Positions 37,388 to 46,695 of a stretch of DNA of 64,000 nt are shown piece after piece (positions within the stretch are counted from its first letter, which is position 1; every line of letters begins with the position of its first letter). The stretch spans positions 434,001 through 498,000 of the forward strand of contig NZ_WKFH01000003.1 in NCBI RefSeq assembly GCF_014884385.1, given 5' to 3'. Under the pieces are notes generated by a model. The model searched no databases. It saw nothing but the letters and a program-made list of their open reading frames with translations, and was not told the DNA's origin. The stretch is from Phycobacter azelaicus. Its GTDB lineage: Bacteria > Pseudomonadota > Alphaproteobacteria > Rhodobacterales > Rhodobacteraceae. A program made the position numbers and the translations under genes.

Positions 37388-38946
37388 GAGAGCCTCCCCG
37401 CGGCTACCTGCGCAGCATCTGGCACCAGCTTGTCCAGCACCTCGGCACTGGAAACCACGCCCGGCAGCCCGGCCCCTGGATGGGTCCCCGCACCCACAAG
37501 GTAAAGACCATCCACCTCTTCGCTGATGTTGTGCGGGCGGAACCAGGCGCTTTGAAGGATACGTGGCTCAAGCGAAAACCCGGCTCCGTAGGGCGACAGG
37601 TAGCGGTCACGGAAGGTTTCGGGGGTGAACACCTCTGAGGCCGTAAGCCGCCCGCTCAGCCCAGGCAAAAGCTGCGTTTCAAGCACCTCCTGCACGCGCC
37701 GCCGGTAGGGTTCAGCCTTTTCGCTCCAATCCACCGGAGTCTTTCCGCCCAAATGCGGTACTGGCGAGAGAGCGTAAAAGGTATCGCCTCCATCGGGAGC
37801 AACGCCCGGATCGGTCACAGAGGGTCGGTGCACGTAAAGGCTCATGTCCTCTGCCAGCCGCCCCTTGATGAAGATATCATCCACAAGGCCCCGATAGCGC
37901 GGCCCGTTCAGCACCGTATGGTGCCCGACATCCGGCCAGAGATCCCGCGTGCCTTTGGTACCAAAATACCAAACAAACAGCCCCATGGACCAACGGGACC
38001 GCCTGAGCTTTGCGTCAGTCCAACGCCGCTTAGGCCGTTTGCGCAAGAGCCGCCCATAGGTGTGGCCAGCGTCGGCATTGGACACCACCACGTCAGCCTC
38101 CAGAACCACGCCATCATCAAGACGCACGCCAAAGGCGCGAGCACCCTCGACGAGGATTTCATCAACATCCGCCTGCATCCGCAGAACGCCGCCCTGGGCG
38201 GCGATCACCTTTGCCATGGCCTCTGCAATGGCTGCGACACCGCCGATGGCATAGTGCACCCCAAAGGCCTGCTCGAGATGGCTGACCAGTGCGTACATGG
38301 AGGTCACCCGGAACGGATCCCCGCCAATAAAGAGCGGGTGAAATGAGAAGGCCATGCGCAGGCGCGGATCGCGAAACCGCCTGGCGGCATGGGTGTAGAC
38401 GGATCGATCTGCCCGCAACAGGCCAAAGCGCGGCAGCGCCTTGATCAGATCCCACAGACGGTGCATCGGGCGGCGCCCCAGATCCTCGAACCCAAAGGCA
38501 TGGCGCGCTTCTGCATCGCTCAGAAACTGATCATAGCCCGCCACATCCTGAGGCGACAGCTGTGCAATCTGCTTGCGCACGCGGGCCGCGTCCCCTGACA
38601 TTTCAAAGCGGGATCCGTCGGGCCAGCGGATTTCATAGAAAGGATCAAGAGGCCGCAGATCCACGTCCGCGTCAAACGACCGGCCGCAGGCGCGCCATAG
38701 ATCCCGAAACACATCCGGCACCGTCACGATCGTCGGGCCAAGATCAAAGCGATGCCCCTGTCGCCATAGCGCCGAGCCCCGCCCCCCCGGCACATCCAGC
38801 CGGTCGAGGACCGTCACGCGATACCCCTTGGCACCCAGCCGCATAGCCGCAGCAAGACCGCCAAGACCCGCGCCGATGACGACGGCATGGGGCGCCTCCA
38901 TGCGGGCGGCCATTGGAGCAAGCGAGGGATCGACGCGTGTCATCAT
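37384..38946 (-). CDS. crtI: Phytoene desaturase
   Basis: A 520-residue FAD-dependent desaturase that turns phytoene into neurosporene (three steps in this pathway). The Rossmann loop GAGLGG is at residues 25-30, with the VPGGRGS motif after it, and the C-terminal flavin signature is GLYLVGAGTHPGAGLPGVV. The first ATG at 38946 is used although no Shine-Dalgarno is visible; the PpsR site at 38963-38980 lies 17 bp upstream. It is divergent from crtA. Confidence 0.94.
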   Translation of the reverse strand: MMTRVDPSLAPMAARMEAPHAVVIGAGLGGLAAAMRLGAKGYRVTVLDRLDVPGGRGSALWRQGHRFDLGPTIVTVPDVFRDLWRACGRSFDADVDLRPLDPFYEIRWPDGSRFEMSGDAARVRKQIAQLSPQDVAGYDQFLSDAEARHAFGFEDLGRRPMHRLWDLIKALPRFGLLRADRSVYTHAARRFRDPRLRMAFSFHPLFIGGDPFRVTSMYALVSHLEQAFGVHYAIGGVAAIAEAMAKVIAAQGGVLRMQADVDEILVEGARAFGVRLDDGVVLEADVVVSNADAGHTYGRLLRKRPKRRWTDAKLRRSRWSMGLFVWYFGTKGTRDLWPDVGHHTVLNGPRYRGLVDDIFIKGRLAEDMSLYVHRPSVTDPGVAPDGGDTFYALSPVPHLGGKTPVDWSEKAEPYRRRVQEVLETQLLPGLSGRLTASEVFTPETFRDRYLSPYGAGFSLEPRILQSAWFRPHNISEEVDGLYLVGAGTHPGAGLPGVVSSAEVLDKLVPDAAQVAAGRLS

Positions 38947-38962
38947 AGAGAAACGCTAGCAC

Positions 38963-39026
38963 TGTCAATTTAAATTGACAATCATCTCTTTCCCGACAGC
39001 GCCGAACGTGTCACACTAAACTGACA
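38963..39026. promoter_or_regulatory. Two PpsR operators between crtI and crtA
   Basis: Site 1, 38963-38980, is TGTCAATTTAAATTGACA, a perfect 18-bp palindrome and the most symmetric PpsR box of the window. Site 2, 39009-39026, is TGT-CACACTAAACTG-ACA, with full TGTCA/TGACA ends. They are 28 bp apart; site 1 lies 17 bp before crtI and site 2 lies 26 bp before crtA, as for joint control of the divergent pair. Confidence 0.8.
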
Positions 39027-39051
39027 CGCAGTCACAGGGAGAGTCGACCGC

Positions 39052-39774
39052 ATGCAGGTCGTCACGCTAAGCCTCTATCGTTTTGACGGTCCGCGCCTTC
39101 GCACCTGGGCCTTTCTCATGATGGGCGCGGCACGGCTGATGCTGCCAAGGGTTGTTGGTCTTGAGTTCTGGAAGCTCTGCGGCACCGGCGTCGGTGAGGG
39201 ATTCACCCCAAGACTGTTTCCCGACGAGGTTGCCGTGCTCTGCGCCTGGCCATCTCTGTCCGCCGCCCGCCACAGGCTGGCTCATGCCAAGCCGTTCACC
39301 GCATACAGTCTCAGGGCCAGCGCCGAAGTGACGTTTTTTCTCATGCCAACCTCTGCGCGCGGATCTTGGGCCGGCGTTGAACCATTCAGACCAGAGGAAG
39401 ACCACTCCCGCGGCCCTTTGGCCGCGCTCACCCGTGCTACCGTAAAGCCCCTGCGCAGCCTGCGCTTCTGGCAGCGGGTACCGGATATCTCTGCAGGCAT
39501 TGGCCGCGACCCGAACGTCCTGTTCAAGATAGGCATCGGCGAGGTGCCATTACTCCACCAAGTAACTTTCTCGATATGGCCGGACACGGCCAGCATGGCT
39601 CAGTTCGCCCGCAAAGACGGCCCCCATGCCAAAGCCATCCGCGCCGTGCGCGAGGGCAACTGGTTTCGCGAAGAACTATATGCCCGGTTTCGCGTCCTCG
39701 ACATCGAGGGCCAATGGCCGGGCCCCGCAACAAAACAATCCTTCAACCATCTGATGACCGGAGCCGAGACATGA
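39052..39774 (+). CDS. crtA: Spheroidene monooxygenase
   Basis: A 240-residue heme-dependent oxygenase that converts spheroidene to spheroidenone when oxygen is present. The N-terminus VVTLSLYRFDGPRLRTWAF and the segment ISAGIGRDPNVLFKIGIGE are typical of CrtA. CAGGGAGAG precedes the ATG. It heads the crtA-bchI-bchD-bchO operon; its stop overlaps the bchI start (ATGA). Spheroidenone is the usual carotenoid of aerobic phototrophs. Confidence 0.92.
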   Translation: MQVVTLSLYRFDGPRLRTWAFLMMGAARLMLPRVVGLEFWKLCGTGVGEGFTPRLFPDEVAVLCAWPSLSAARHRLAHAKPFTAYSLRASAEVTFFLMPTSARGSWAGVEPFRPEEDHSRGPLAALTRATVKPLRSLRFWQRVPDISAGIGRDPNVLFKIGIGEVPLLHQVTFSIWPDTASMAQFARKDGPHAKAIRAVREGNWFREELYARFRVLDIEGQWPGPATKQSFNHLMTGAET

Positions 39775-40772
39775 CCGCATTCCCCTTTGCCGCCATCGTC
39801 GGACAGGACGCCATGAAAACGGCAATGATCCTCACCGCAGTCGAACCACGCCTGTCTGGCGTTCTGGTATTTGGCGATCGGGGCACCGGCAAATCCACCG
39901 CTGTGCGTGCATTGGCAGCACTGCTGCCCCCGATCACGGTGGTTCGGGGTTGTCCGATCAATTCTGAAACACCCGAGGCTGTCCCGGCCTGGACATCTGT
40001 TGCCGAGGCCGAACTCAAAAGCCGCCCAACCCCAGTGGTGGACCTGCCCCTTGGCGTGACAGAAGACCGCGTGACCGGTGCGCTCGACATAGAGCGCGCC
40101 CTGGTGCACGGAGAAAAGACGTTTCAACCCGGCCTTCTGGCGCAGGCCAACAGGGGGTACCTCTATATAGACGAGGTGAACCTCCTGGAGGACCACATCG
40201 TTGACCTTCTGCTGGATGTGGCGCAATCGGGGGAAAACCTGGTTGAGCGCGACGGTCTGTCGATCCGGCATCCGGCCCGTTTTGTTCTCGTCGGCTCGGG
40301 CAATCCCGAAGAGGGAGAACTGCGCCCGCAGCTACTGGACCGGTTCGCCCTGTCGGTAGACATCACCTCTCCGACCGATATCGAAGAGCGGATCGAAGTG
40401 ATCCGGCGCCGTGATGCTTTCGAAACTAACCCAGATGCCTTTCTGGCCACCTGGGAGCCGGAGCAGGCCTGGATACGCGATCGGATCCTCACTGCACGTC
40501 GCGCCCTGGATACGATTGAAGTGCCCGAGGCAGCACTGCGCGATGCTGCTGAACTCTGCATGACACTTGGCGCCGACGGACTACGCGGGGAACTGACACT
40601 GATCCGGGCCGGACGCGCGCTCGCCGCCTATGAGGCCGCGCCAAGGGTTGTGCGCGACCACCTGCGCCGCATTGCCCCTATTGCCCTCTCCCATCGTCTG
40701 CGCCGCGACCCGCTGGATGAGGCAGGATCAGTCACACGCGTGACCCGCTGCACCGAAGAAGTCCTGGGATGA
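39771..40772 (+). CDS. bchI: Magnesium chelatase subunit I
   Basis: A 333-residue AAA+ ATPase that with BchD powers insertion of magnesium into protoporphyrin IX by BchH. Walker A is GDRGTGKS at residues 35-42, and Walker B with the LYIDEVNLLEDHIVD helix follows at about residue 130; VLVGSGNPEEGELRPQLLDRF contains sensor and Arg-finger residues. ATG 39771 is set by the ATGA overlap with crtA and by the family N-terminus. The stop overlaps the bchD start. Confidence 0.96.
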   Translation: MTAFPFAAIVGQDAMKTAMILTAVEPRLSGVLVFGDRGTGKSTAVRALAALLPPITVVRGCPINSETPEAVPAWTSVAEAELKSRPTPVVDLPLGVTEDRVTGALDIERALVHGEKTFQPGLLAQANRGYLYIDEVNLLEDHIVDLLLDVAQSGENLVERDGLSIRHPARFVLVGSGNPEEGELRPQLLDRFALSVDITSPTDIEERIEVIRRRDAFETNPDAFLATWEPEQAWIRDRILTARRALDTIEVPEAALRDAAELCMTLGADGLRGELTLIRAGRALAAYEAAPRVVRDHLRRIAPIALSHRLRRDPLDEAGSVTRVTRCTEEVLG

Positions 40773-42448
40773 CCTCTACCGCGCGCCCAGATGACAGCCT
40801 GCCCCAGACAGGTGTGGAACGCGCCAATCTGGCCATGCGCATGGCAGCGCGCGATCCCGATGGTCTCAAAGGCGTGATCTTGCAGGCCAGAGCTGGCCCA
40901 CTTCGAGATGCCGTGGTCGCCACACTGCCAGCGCAGACCGTCCGCATCCATGCGGGCATCGGGTTGGAAGCGCTGACCGGCGGTCTGGATCTGGCTCAAA
41001 CCCTCGTTGAGGGGCGCGCAATTCTGCGCGAAGGGCTGCTGGACAGGCCCGGCTGGCTCCTGATTTCGATGGCAGAGCGCCTGCCCCGAGAAATCGTCGC
41101 AGTTCTGAGCCAAAGGCTTGACCGCAAGGGGACGGGCCCGGTCCTGCTACTGGATGAAGGGCAAGAACCAGACGACCGGATCGACGCTGCACTGGTGGAG
41201 CGCGTGGCGCTGCATGTATCACTGTCCGAGGATGAGCGCCTTCAGAATCCTCACCTTTCAGCTGTACCTTCATCACCTTTCCGGGGCGCTCGTGCGAGCC
41301 ACGCAGCCGAAGACACCGCCACCTTGGCTGCATTGGCCTGCAGGTTTGGCGTCAACAGCTTGCGGGCGCCCCTTTTTGCCCTGCGCAGCGCTCAGGCGAT
41401 TGCCGGCTTGCAAGAGCGGGACAACGTTCAGCCAGGTGATCTTGCCCAAGCCGCAGCGCTGAGCCTGGCGCACCGCGCAACCTGCCTGCCCGACTCACCG
41501 GTGCCTCCGGACGCAAAGGACAGCCCATCGCCGAACACGCCAGACACCTCCCGGCCGGTCGATCCGGCGACTGTCAGCGACAGCCTTCCTGAGAGTATCT
41601 TGCTCGAGGCCGTCCGTGCTGTTCTTCCCACGGATCTTCTGAGCCGACTTGCGGGCGGAACAAGTGCTGTGAGGCGCTGCGCATCAGGCGCAGGACAAAG
41701 GAAGACCGGCAACCGTCGCGGACGTCCGCTGCCAGCGCGGCGCAAACGGCCAAGCGGCCGCGAAAGGCTCGATATTATTGCCACCCTGCGCGCCGCAGCC
41801 CCTTGGCAAAAGATCAGGCGCAGTGCAGAGGCGACGCCCGGCCCGAGAATCTGGCCATCGGACCTGCACGTCCGGCGGTTCGAGGATCGCTCGGACCGAC
41901 TCTTGATCTTTGCGGTTGATGCTTCGGGGTCCGCCGCCCTTGCGAGGCTCGCAGAGGCAAAGGGCGCGGTGGAGTTGTTGCTTTCGCAGTCTTATGCCAC
42001 GCGCGACCATGTGGCCCTGATTGCCTTTCGGGGCCAGGCCGCTGAGCTGTTGCTGCCACCAACCCGCTCTCTTGTTCAGACCCGCCGACGCCTTGCAGCC
42101 CTGCCCGGTGGCGGAGGCACGCCGCTGGCCGCAGCGCTGAAAATCGCGGGAGAAACAGCATTGGTCGCACAGCGACACGGGCTGAGTCCGGCTTTGGCTC
42201 TGTTGACGGATGGCCGCGCAAATGTGGCTCTGGATGGTTCTGCCGACCGGGCGGCAGCCCAAAAGGATGCCCAGCAGATGGCGCGTTGGATCTATGGGCT
42301 TGGCTTGCCTGGAACGGTTATCGACGTTGGCCGCAGACCACGTGATCAGCTGGCAGTGCTTGCGGCTCTGCTCGGCGCCAACTACACGCCCCTGCCCCAC
42401 GCCGCCGCCGAGGGGTTAAGCCGGGTTTTACATGACAGTCTGGCGTGA
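40769..42448 (+). CDS. bchD: Magnesium chelatase subunit D
   Basis: A 559-residue partner of BchI. The N-terminal half is a degenerate AAA+ module without an intact Walker A; a Pro-, Ser- and Asp-rich linker follows at about residues 245-265; the C-terminal third is a von Willebrand A domain with the MIDAS motif DASGS at about residue 382. BchD hexamers dock on BchI rings and bind BchH. The start overlaps bchI (ATGA) and bchO begins 3 bp after its stop. Confidence 0.95.
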   Translation: MTSTARPDDSLPQTGVERANLAMRMAARDPDGLKGVILQARAGPLRDAVVATLPAQTVRIHAGIGLEALTGGLDLAQTLVEGRAILREGLLDRPGWLLISMAERLPREIVAVLSQRLDRKGTGPVLLLDEGQEPDDRIDAALVERVALHVSLSEDERLQNPHLSAVPSSPFRGARASHAAEDTATLAALACRFGVNSLRAPLFALRSAQAIAGLQERDNVQPGDLAQAAALSLAHRATCLPDSPVPPDAKDSPSPNTPDTSRPVDPATVSDSLPESILLEAVRAVLPTDLLSRLAGGTSAVRRCASGAGQRKTGNRRGRPLPARRKRPSGRERLDIIATLRAAAPWQKIRRSAEATPGPRIWPSDLHVRRFEDRSDRLLIFAVDASGSAALARLAEAKGAVELLLSQSYATRDHVALIAFRGQAAELLLPPTRSLVQTRRRLAALPGGGGTPLAAALKIAGETALVAQRHGLSPALALLTDGRANVALDGSADRAAAQKDAQQMARWIYGLGLPGTVIDVGRRPRDQLAVLAALLGANYTPLPHAAAEGLSRVLHDSLA

Positions 42449-42451
42449 GCC

Positions 42452-43315
42452 ATGCGCTGGCCGCCTCCTTCGGATTGGCCGTTTGCAGCCCATTCCCGGC
42501 AGATCTCATGTGCGCCGCATCGCTGGCATGTGCAGACGCTCGGGGACGGGCCGGAGATCCTGCTTCTGCATGGCGCTGGCGGTGCGACCCACAGCTGGCG
42601 CGGGCTGGCGCCATTGTTGGCCCACACCCATCGGGTCATAATGGTCGACTTGCCCGGGCACGGCTTCACCCAGTCTCCGGCGATGCGCGCAGGCCTTGCT
42701 GCAATGGCCGCAGACATCGCCGCGCTGGCGATCGCCGAAAGCTGGTCTCCAATAGCCATCGTCGGCCACTCTGCAGGGGCTGCACTGGCGCTGGAGCTGA
42801 CCCTCCGTCCGAATCTTTGGCACCAGCGCCCGATGGTCATCGGCATCAATCCGGCGCTAGCACCATTCGATGGCGTTGCCGGTTTTCTTTTTCCACTGAT
42901 GGCCCGGGTGCTTGCGGGCAGTTCAATCTTGCCCGCCCTGTTTGCCAGGATGGCCACACCCGAGGTCGCCAAACGCCTGATCGAAGGCACCGGTTCGCAT
43001 CTCACTTCAGACGGCTACAGGCTCTATGCGCGGCTATTGCGGGATCAGAACCATGTTACCGGAGCATTGCAGATGATGGCCAACTGGAATCTGGAGCCGC
43101 TACTTGCTGCCCTGCCCCGGATTGAGAACCCAGTACACTTTATCACTGGCGATGGCGATGGCGCTGTAGCTCCCACCGTTGCTGAGCGGGCCGCTGCGCG
43201 AATGTCAGATACGGATGTGATCTGCCTCGATGGCCTCGGTCATCTGGCCCATGAGGAGGATCCGGACAAAGTTTTCAACATAATCTGTCAATGGACCCAA
43301 TCGACATCGCCATAA
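42452..43315 (+). CDS. bchO: BchO, alpha/beta hydrolase linked to Mg chelatase
   Basis: A 287-residue alpha/beta hydrolase. The oxyanion region LLHGAGGATHSWRGLAPLL, the nucleophile elbow GHSAGA (about residue 105) and the late His in LDGLGHLAHEEDPD complete a Ser-His catalytic set. BchO always lies next to bchID in purple bacteria and affects bacteriochlorophyll production, but its reaction is not firmly settled. Last clear enzyme of the crtA operon. Confidence 0.92.
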   Translation: MRWPPPSDWPFAAHSRQISCAPHRWHVQTLGDGPEILLLHGAGGATHSWRGLAPLLAHTHRVIMVDLPGHGFTQSPAMRAGLAAMAADIAALAIAESWSPIAIVGHSAGAALALELTLRPNLWHQRPMVIGINPALAPFDGVAGFLFPLMARVLAGSSILPALFARMATPEVAKRLIEGTGSHLTSDGYRLYARLLRDQNHVTGALQMMANWNLEPLLAALPRIENPVHFITGDGDGAVAPTVAERAAARMSDTDVICLDGLGHLAHEEDPDKVFNIICQWTQSTSP

Positions 43316-43404
43316 GAACACTGGCATCTGACTGCAGGCTTTGTTCTGGACAAGCCCAAAGGGTGTTCTACATCCCCTCCGTTAGCGCGTGCGAGGAGTA
43401 ACCG

Positions 43405-43647
43405 ATGAGCCAGAAGATTGACGAAGAAACGCTGAAACAACGCTACGAAGAGGGCATTCGTGCGTTCGAGCGACAGCGCGGTCAGCGCGCGGGTGAGGCT
43501 CAGGCCCTTGGCGTGCTTTTTGAAGGCTACGGTGATCTTCACACGCAAAACCCCTGGCTTCCAAAAGCCGGGCGGCTCGCGATGTTGTTCTGCTTCAACT
43601 TTGCCTGCATCGCTCCGGTGCTACTGATGCTCTTCGTGATCCTGTAA
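43405..43647 (+). CDS. Uncharacterised 80-residue membrane protein inside the PGC
   Basis: No named family is recognised. Residues 1-40 are highly charged and helical (DEETLKQRYEEGIRAFERQR), then a short neutral stretch with GYGDLHTQNPWLP, then one hydrophobic helix at residues 57-79. The expected topology is a cytoplasmic helix with a C-terminal membrane anchor. GAGGAGTAACCG before the ATG is a good ribosome-binding site. It lies 89 bp after bchO on the same strand and convergent with idi (9 bp), so it is probably the last gene of the crtA-bchIDO operon. Setting suggests a part in pigment synthesis or complex assembly, which is an inference. Confidence 0.7.
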   Translation: MSQKIDEETLKQRYEEGIRAFERQRGQRAGEAQALGVLFEGYGDLHTQNPWLPKAGRLAMLFCFNFACIAPVLLMLFVIL

Positions 43648-43656
43648 TCTAGTGGA

Positions 43657-44196
43657 TCAGAGCCGCTCAACATCGGGCTCTTTGGCAAAGATCATATGGG
43701 CGTGGTTTGCAAGGTAGACCTTAAGCCACGGGGTGAAACGCCGAGGAGTCGCAGCGATCTCTTGCGTCAGCTCAAAGCGCGTCACCCATCTCAGGTCCAT
43801 CACCTCGTGGAGGTTGGGCGAAAGGGTCATTCTCGGAATCGCCTGCGCAGTGAAGATCTCAACCACTTCATGCTCCACGAGACCATTTCCCACATCTGCA
43901 CGATATTCGACCTGTCCACCACGCCGCAGGGTGAGCCCGCTGAGGCCAAGTTCTTCGTCAAGGCGCCGCCGGGCGCAATCCAAACCTGTCTCATCCCAGT
44001 GCGGATGCGTACAACAGGTATTCGTCCAAAGACCGGGCGTGTGATACTTACCCAAAGCTCGCCGTTGCAGCAAAATCTGTTCGCCGCGCAGCACGAAAAC
44101 GGAAACGGCCTTGTGCCGTAGGCCCCGCCGGTGTGCCTCCAGCTTTTCAACGGGCGTCAGCCTGCCTGCAACCCAGGCGGGAATCATTATCGTCAT
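43657..44196 (-). CDS. idi: Isopentenyl-diphosphate delta-isomerase, type I
   Basis: A 179-residue Nudix-fold isomerase that interconverts IPP and DMAPP. The catalytic Cys is in NTCCTHPHWDE (Cys61/62), the Nudix-like RRRLDEELG helix follows, and the second-site Glu lies in NGLVEHEVVEIFT. It is coupled to bchP by an ATGA overlap and ends the bchG-pucC-like-bchP-idi operon. With dxs it secures isoprenoid supply. Confidence 0.94.
   Translation of the reverse strand: MTIMIPAWVAGRLTPVEKLEAHRRGLRHKAVSVFVLRGEQILLQRRALGKYHTPGLWTNTCCTHPHWDETGLDCARRRLDEELGLSGLTLRRGGQVEYRADVGNGLVEHEVVEIFTAQAIPRMTLSPNLHEVMDLRWVTRFELTQEIAATPRRFTPWLKVYLANHAHMIFAKEPDVERL
43659..43683 (+). terminator. Hairpin at the convergent ends of the 80-residue ORF and idi
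   Basis: AGAGCC-N11-GGCTCT (43659-43664 and 43676-43681) followed by TT forms a 6-bp stem 12 bp after the plus-strand stop. It overlaps the idi 3' end and would be a weak terminator for the crtA operon. Confidence 0.35.
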
Positions 44197-45371
44197 GTGA
44201 ATTCCGGCCGCACCAGCCCGCTGAGATGCGCGAGGTTTTTCAAGCCGATCCGCAGATGCGCCAGGGGCCGCGCGGTCACCAGCTTCTTGTTCATGTAGGC
44301 CTCGAACGTCAGGCGCTGGACGTCCACGTCATGACACAGGCTCACAAACCGTTCGCGGCGCATGTCCGATTTGTAGTAAGCGCCCTGCATCTGCCCCAAC
44401 ACGCGGAACACCATCCGGTGCTCTCGCATGAACAGTTTGCGTGCAAGGGCCAACTGCGCGGGTTCACCGGTGGCCAAAGCTGCCAGAGCGGCAGAGGCTG
44501 CAACCCGACCGCCGATCATTGCATAGTATATGCCTTCACCGGAACTGGGAGCGACAACGCCGGCAGCATCTCCAGCGAGAACCACATCCCGTCCGTTGTC
44601 CCAGCGTTTCAAAGGTTTCAGGGGAATGGGTGCGCCTTCCCGGCGAAAGGTTTCACACTCTGCAAGGCCGGAGGACGCCCTCAACCCCGCTGTCGCCGCC
44701 TTCAAATCCACCGAGCGCACATAGGTACCCATACCAACCGAAGCAGAGGCCCCATGCGGGAACACCCAGCCATAAAAATCAGGGCTGACCCGGCTGTCAT
44801 AGATGACATCGCAGCGTTCGGGATCGTAATGTTCTGACGGTTCTGGCGCTGCGACGATCTCGTGATAGGCAAAGACCAGTGGCGTCTCCACTCCGCCAGC
44901 GATCTCTTGTTCGGCAACCCGCGAGCGGGCCCCATCGGCGCCGATTACGATGCGACAGGCGACGCGGGTCTCAGCGCCATCGTCCCGGTTTCGATAGATG
45001 ACAAAGCACCGTCGGCCTTCGCGCGACAGACGCAGAAAGGTTCCGGTCAGCCGAACTGCCCCGGCATCCTCAGCGCGGTCGCGGAGGAAAGGATCGAAAT
45101 CCTTGCGATCCACCATACCGACAAAGCCGTTTTCTATGCCGATGTCGACCTTTCGACCAGTCGGGGACACCATCCGGGCGGTGGTGATCCGGGCAATGAT
45201 CTGCGAATCCGGCACCTCGAAGTCACGGATCAAGCGAGGCGGGATCGCGCCGCCACAGGGTTTGATACGACCGTCGCGATCCAAAAAGGCGACGCTACAC
45301 CCGGAACGGGCGAGGTCCTCCGCAGCGGTCGCGCCCGCGGGCCCTCCGCCTACAACTATCACGTCAAACAT
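44193..45371 (-). CDS. bchP: Geranylgeranyl (bacteriochlorophyll) reductase
   Basis: A 392-residue flavoprotein that reduces the geranylgeranyl tail of bacteriochlorophyll a to phytyl in three steps. The FAD loop GGGPAG is at residues 8-13, and the motif VVLAGDAAGVVAPSSGEGIYYAM is the family's second flavin signature. The start MFDVIVVGG is chosen since the Rossmann strand starts at once; an extended frame upstream enters the preceding gene. It begins 4 bp after the pucC-like stop. Confidence 0.95.
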   Translation of the reverse strand: MFDVIVVGGGPAGATAAEDLARSGCSVAFLDRDGRIKPCGGAIPPRLIRDFEVPDSQIIARITTARMVSPTGRKVDIGIENGFVGMVDRKDFDPFLRDRAEDAGAVRLTGTFLRLSREGRRCFVIYRNRDDGAETRVACRIVIGADGARSRVAEQEIAGGVETPLVFAYHEIVAAPEPSEHYDPERCDVIYDSRVSPDFYGWVFPHGASASVGMGTYVRSVDLKAATAGLRASSGLAECETFRREGAPIPLKPLKRWDNGRDVVLAGDAAGVVAPSSGEGIYYAMIGGRVAASAALAALATGEPAQLALARKLFMREHRMVFRVLGQMQGAYYKSDMRRERFVSLCHDVDVQRLTFEAYMNKKLVTARPLAHLRIGLKNLAHLSGLVRPEFT

Positions 45372-45375
45372 CTGG

Positions 45376-46695
45376 CTATTCTCCCGGTACGAGTTCCCTT
45401 TCATCCGCCTGATCGGCGCTGAGCCCAAGCGACAAGGCAAGCCCCGCTGCAAGCAGGAACAACAGCCCCTCTGCGGCGAAAACGGCTCCATAGGCAACAG
45501 CATCATCACTGGTCAGCGCGCGCATCACGTCGGCTGCTGCGGTGCCCAGAAAACTGCCCAGTCCAAAGGCAATCGCCTGCGCGGCCCCGAACAGGCCCAT
45601 GCGCAGCCCCTCACGCCGCTGTTCTCCCTCACGCGCAAGACTCATCATTGCGCCGATCGCGGCCACCGCAAAAGCGCCGTTGCCAAAACCCAGCGTCAGG
45701 ACATTCGCCTCAATCGGCCAGACCGGCGCGCGGCTCCCCCCAAAGGCCAGAGCCACCAGCGCGCCACCCGACAATAGGCAGCCACCAATGACCCAGAGGC
45801 GCATCGGAACAGCAACCCAACGGCGCAAGGCTGTACCCGACAGCAGCACTGCAATCATCCCAAGCAACGCACCCGCATGGTGCATCCCGCCAAGGGCCGT
45901 GCTTTGACCGACGCTGAGTTCAAAAACGTGCCCGGCAAAGGGTTCAAGAATGAGGTCCTGCAGATTGTAGGCCAGCATCGAAGCAAAGACGAAGATCGTG
46001 AAACGGCGCACGCGAGAACAGCTCCAGAGTTCGCGCAGGATGTCCCGAAAGGCCGCTTTGCCAGCAGGCCGTGCGTCGACCTCTACCAGCGACGGCATCG
46101 GCGACCTTTCCTGACCCCAGGTGCCGAGGGTTGCAAAGACGAGGGCCAGCACTGAAACGCCGACAGTCACCCCCATTAGGCGGGCGGGCGTATAGGGATC
46201 AAGAAGCTGCCCGGCGGCAATCCCGGTAGCGGCAAGACCGAAGATCATCATGATCCAGACCGCGCTTCCGGCTGCGGCCTGCCGCTCTGCCGCAACGCGG
46301 ACAGCCAACAGCGCCAGAAGGTTCGTCCCTGCCGCTCCGATCCCGAGCCCAATCAGAATGAACGACGGAACCGCCAGCGCAATTCCAGAGGGCACGGACC
46401 ATGCCATGACACCCACAGATATTGCCGCGCCTATGGCCCCAAGCCCGAGCAACGCGACGCCACCAACGATCCATGGCCCCCTCCGTCCACCACGTGCATC
46501 GGCGCCGTGACCAAAGCGCGGACGCAGGATCTGCGTTGCATAGTAGAAGGATACGAGCAAACCGGGCAGCAGGGCCGGCAACGCCAGCTCAACCACCATC
46601 ACCCGGTTCATGGTCGCGGTGGTCAGCACGACGACCATGCCAAGGGCCATCTGCACAAGGCCAAGGCGGAGGATATTGAGCCAGGACAGGGTCAT
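45376..46695 (-). CDS. PucC/LhaA-family major facilitator (Bch2, ORF428 type)
   Basis: A 439-residue membrane protein with about twelve hydrophobic segments, of the PucC family of MFS-like proteins. N-terminal TATMNRVMVVELALPALLPG and the LILEPFAGHVFELSVGQSTAL block are family hallmarks. The corresponding gene in Rhodobacter, between bchG and bchP, is called bch2 or orf428 and is thought to deliver bacteriochlorophyll to antenna assembly. The start overlaps the bchG stop (ATGA). Confidence 0.9.
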   Translation of the reverse strand: MTLSWLNILRLGLVQMALGMVVVLTTATMNRVMVVELALPALLPGLLVSFYYATQILRPRFGHGADARGGRRGPWIVGGVALLGLGAIGAAISVGVMAWSVPSGIALAVPSFILIGLGIGAAGTNLLALLAVRVAAERQAAAGSAVWIMMIFGLAATGIAAGQLLDPYTPARLMGVTVGVSVLALVFATLGTWGQERSPMPSLVEVDARPAGKAAFRDILRELWSCSRVRRFTIFVFASMLAYNLQDLILEPFAGHVFELSVGQSTALGGMHHAGALLGMIAVLLSGTALRRWVAVPMRLWVIGGCLLSGGALVALAFGGSRAPVWPIEANVLTLGFGNGAFAVAAIGAMMSLAREGEQRREGLRMGLFGAAQAIAFGLGSFLGTAAADVMRALTSDDAVAYGAVFAAEGLLFLLAAGLALSLGLSADQADERELVPGE

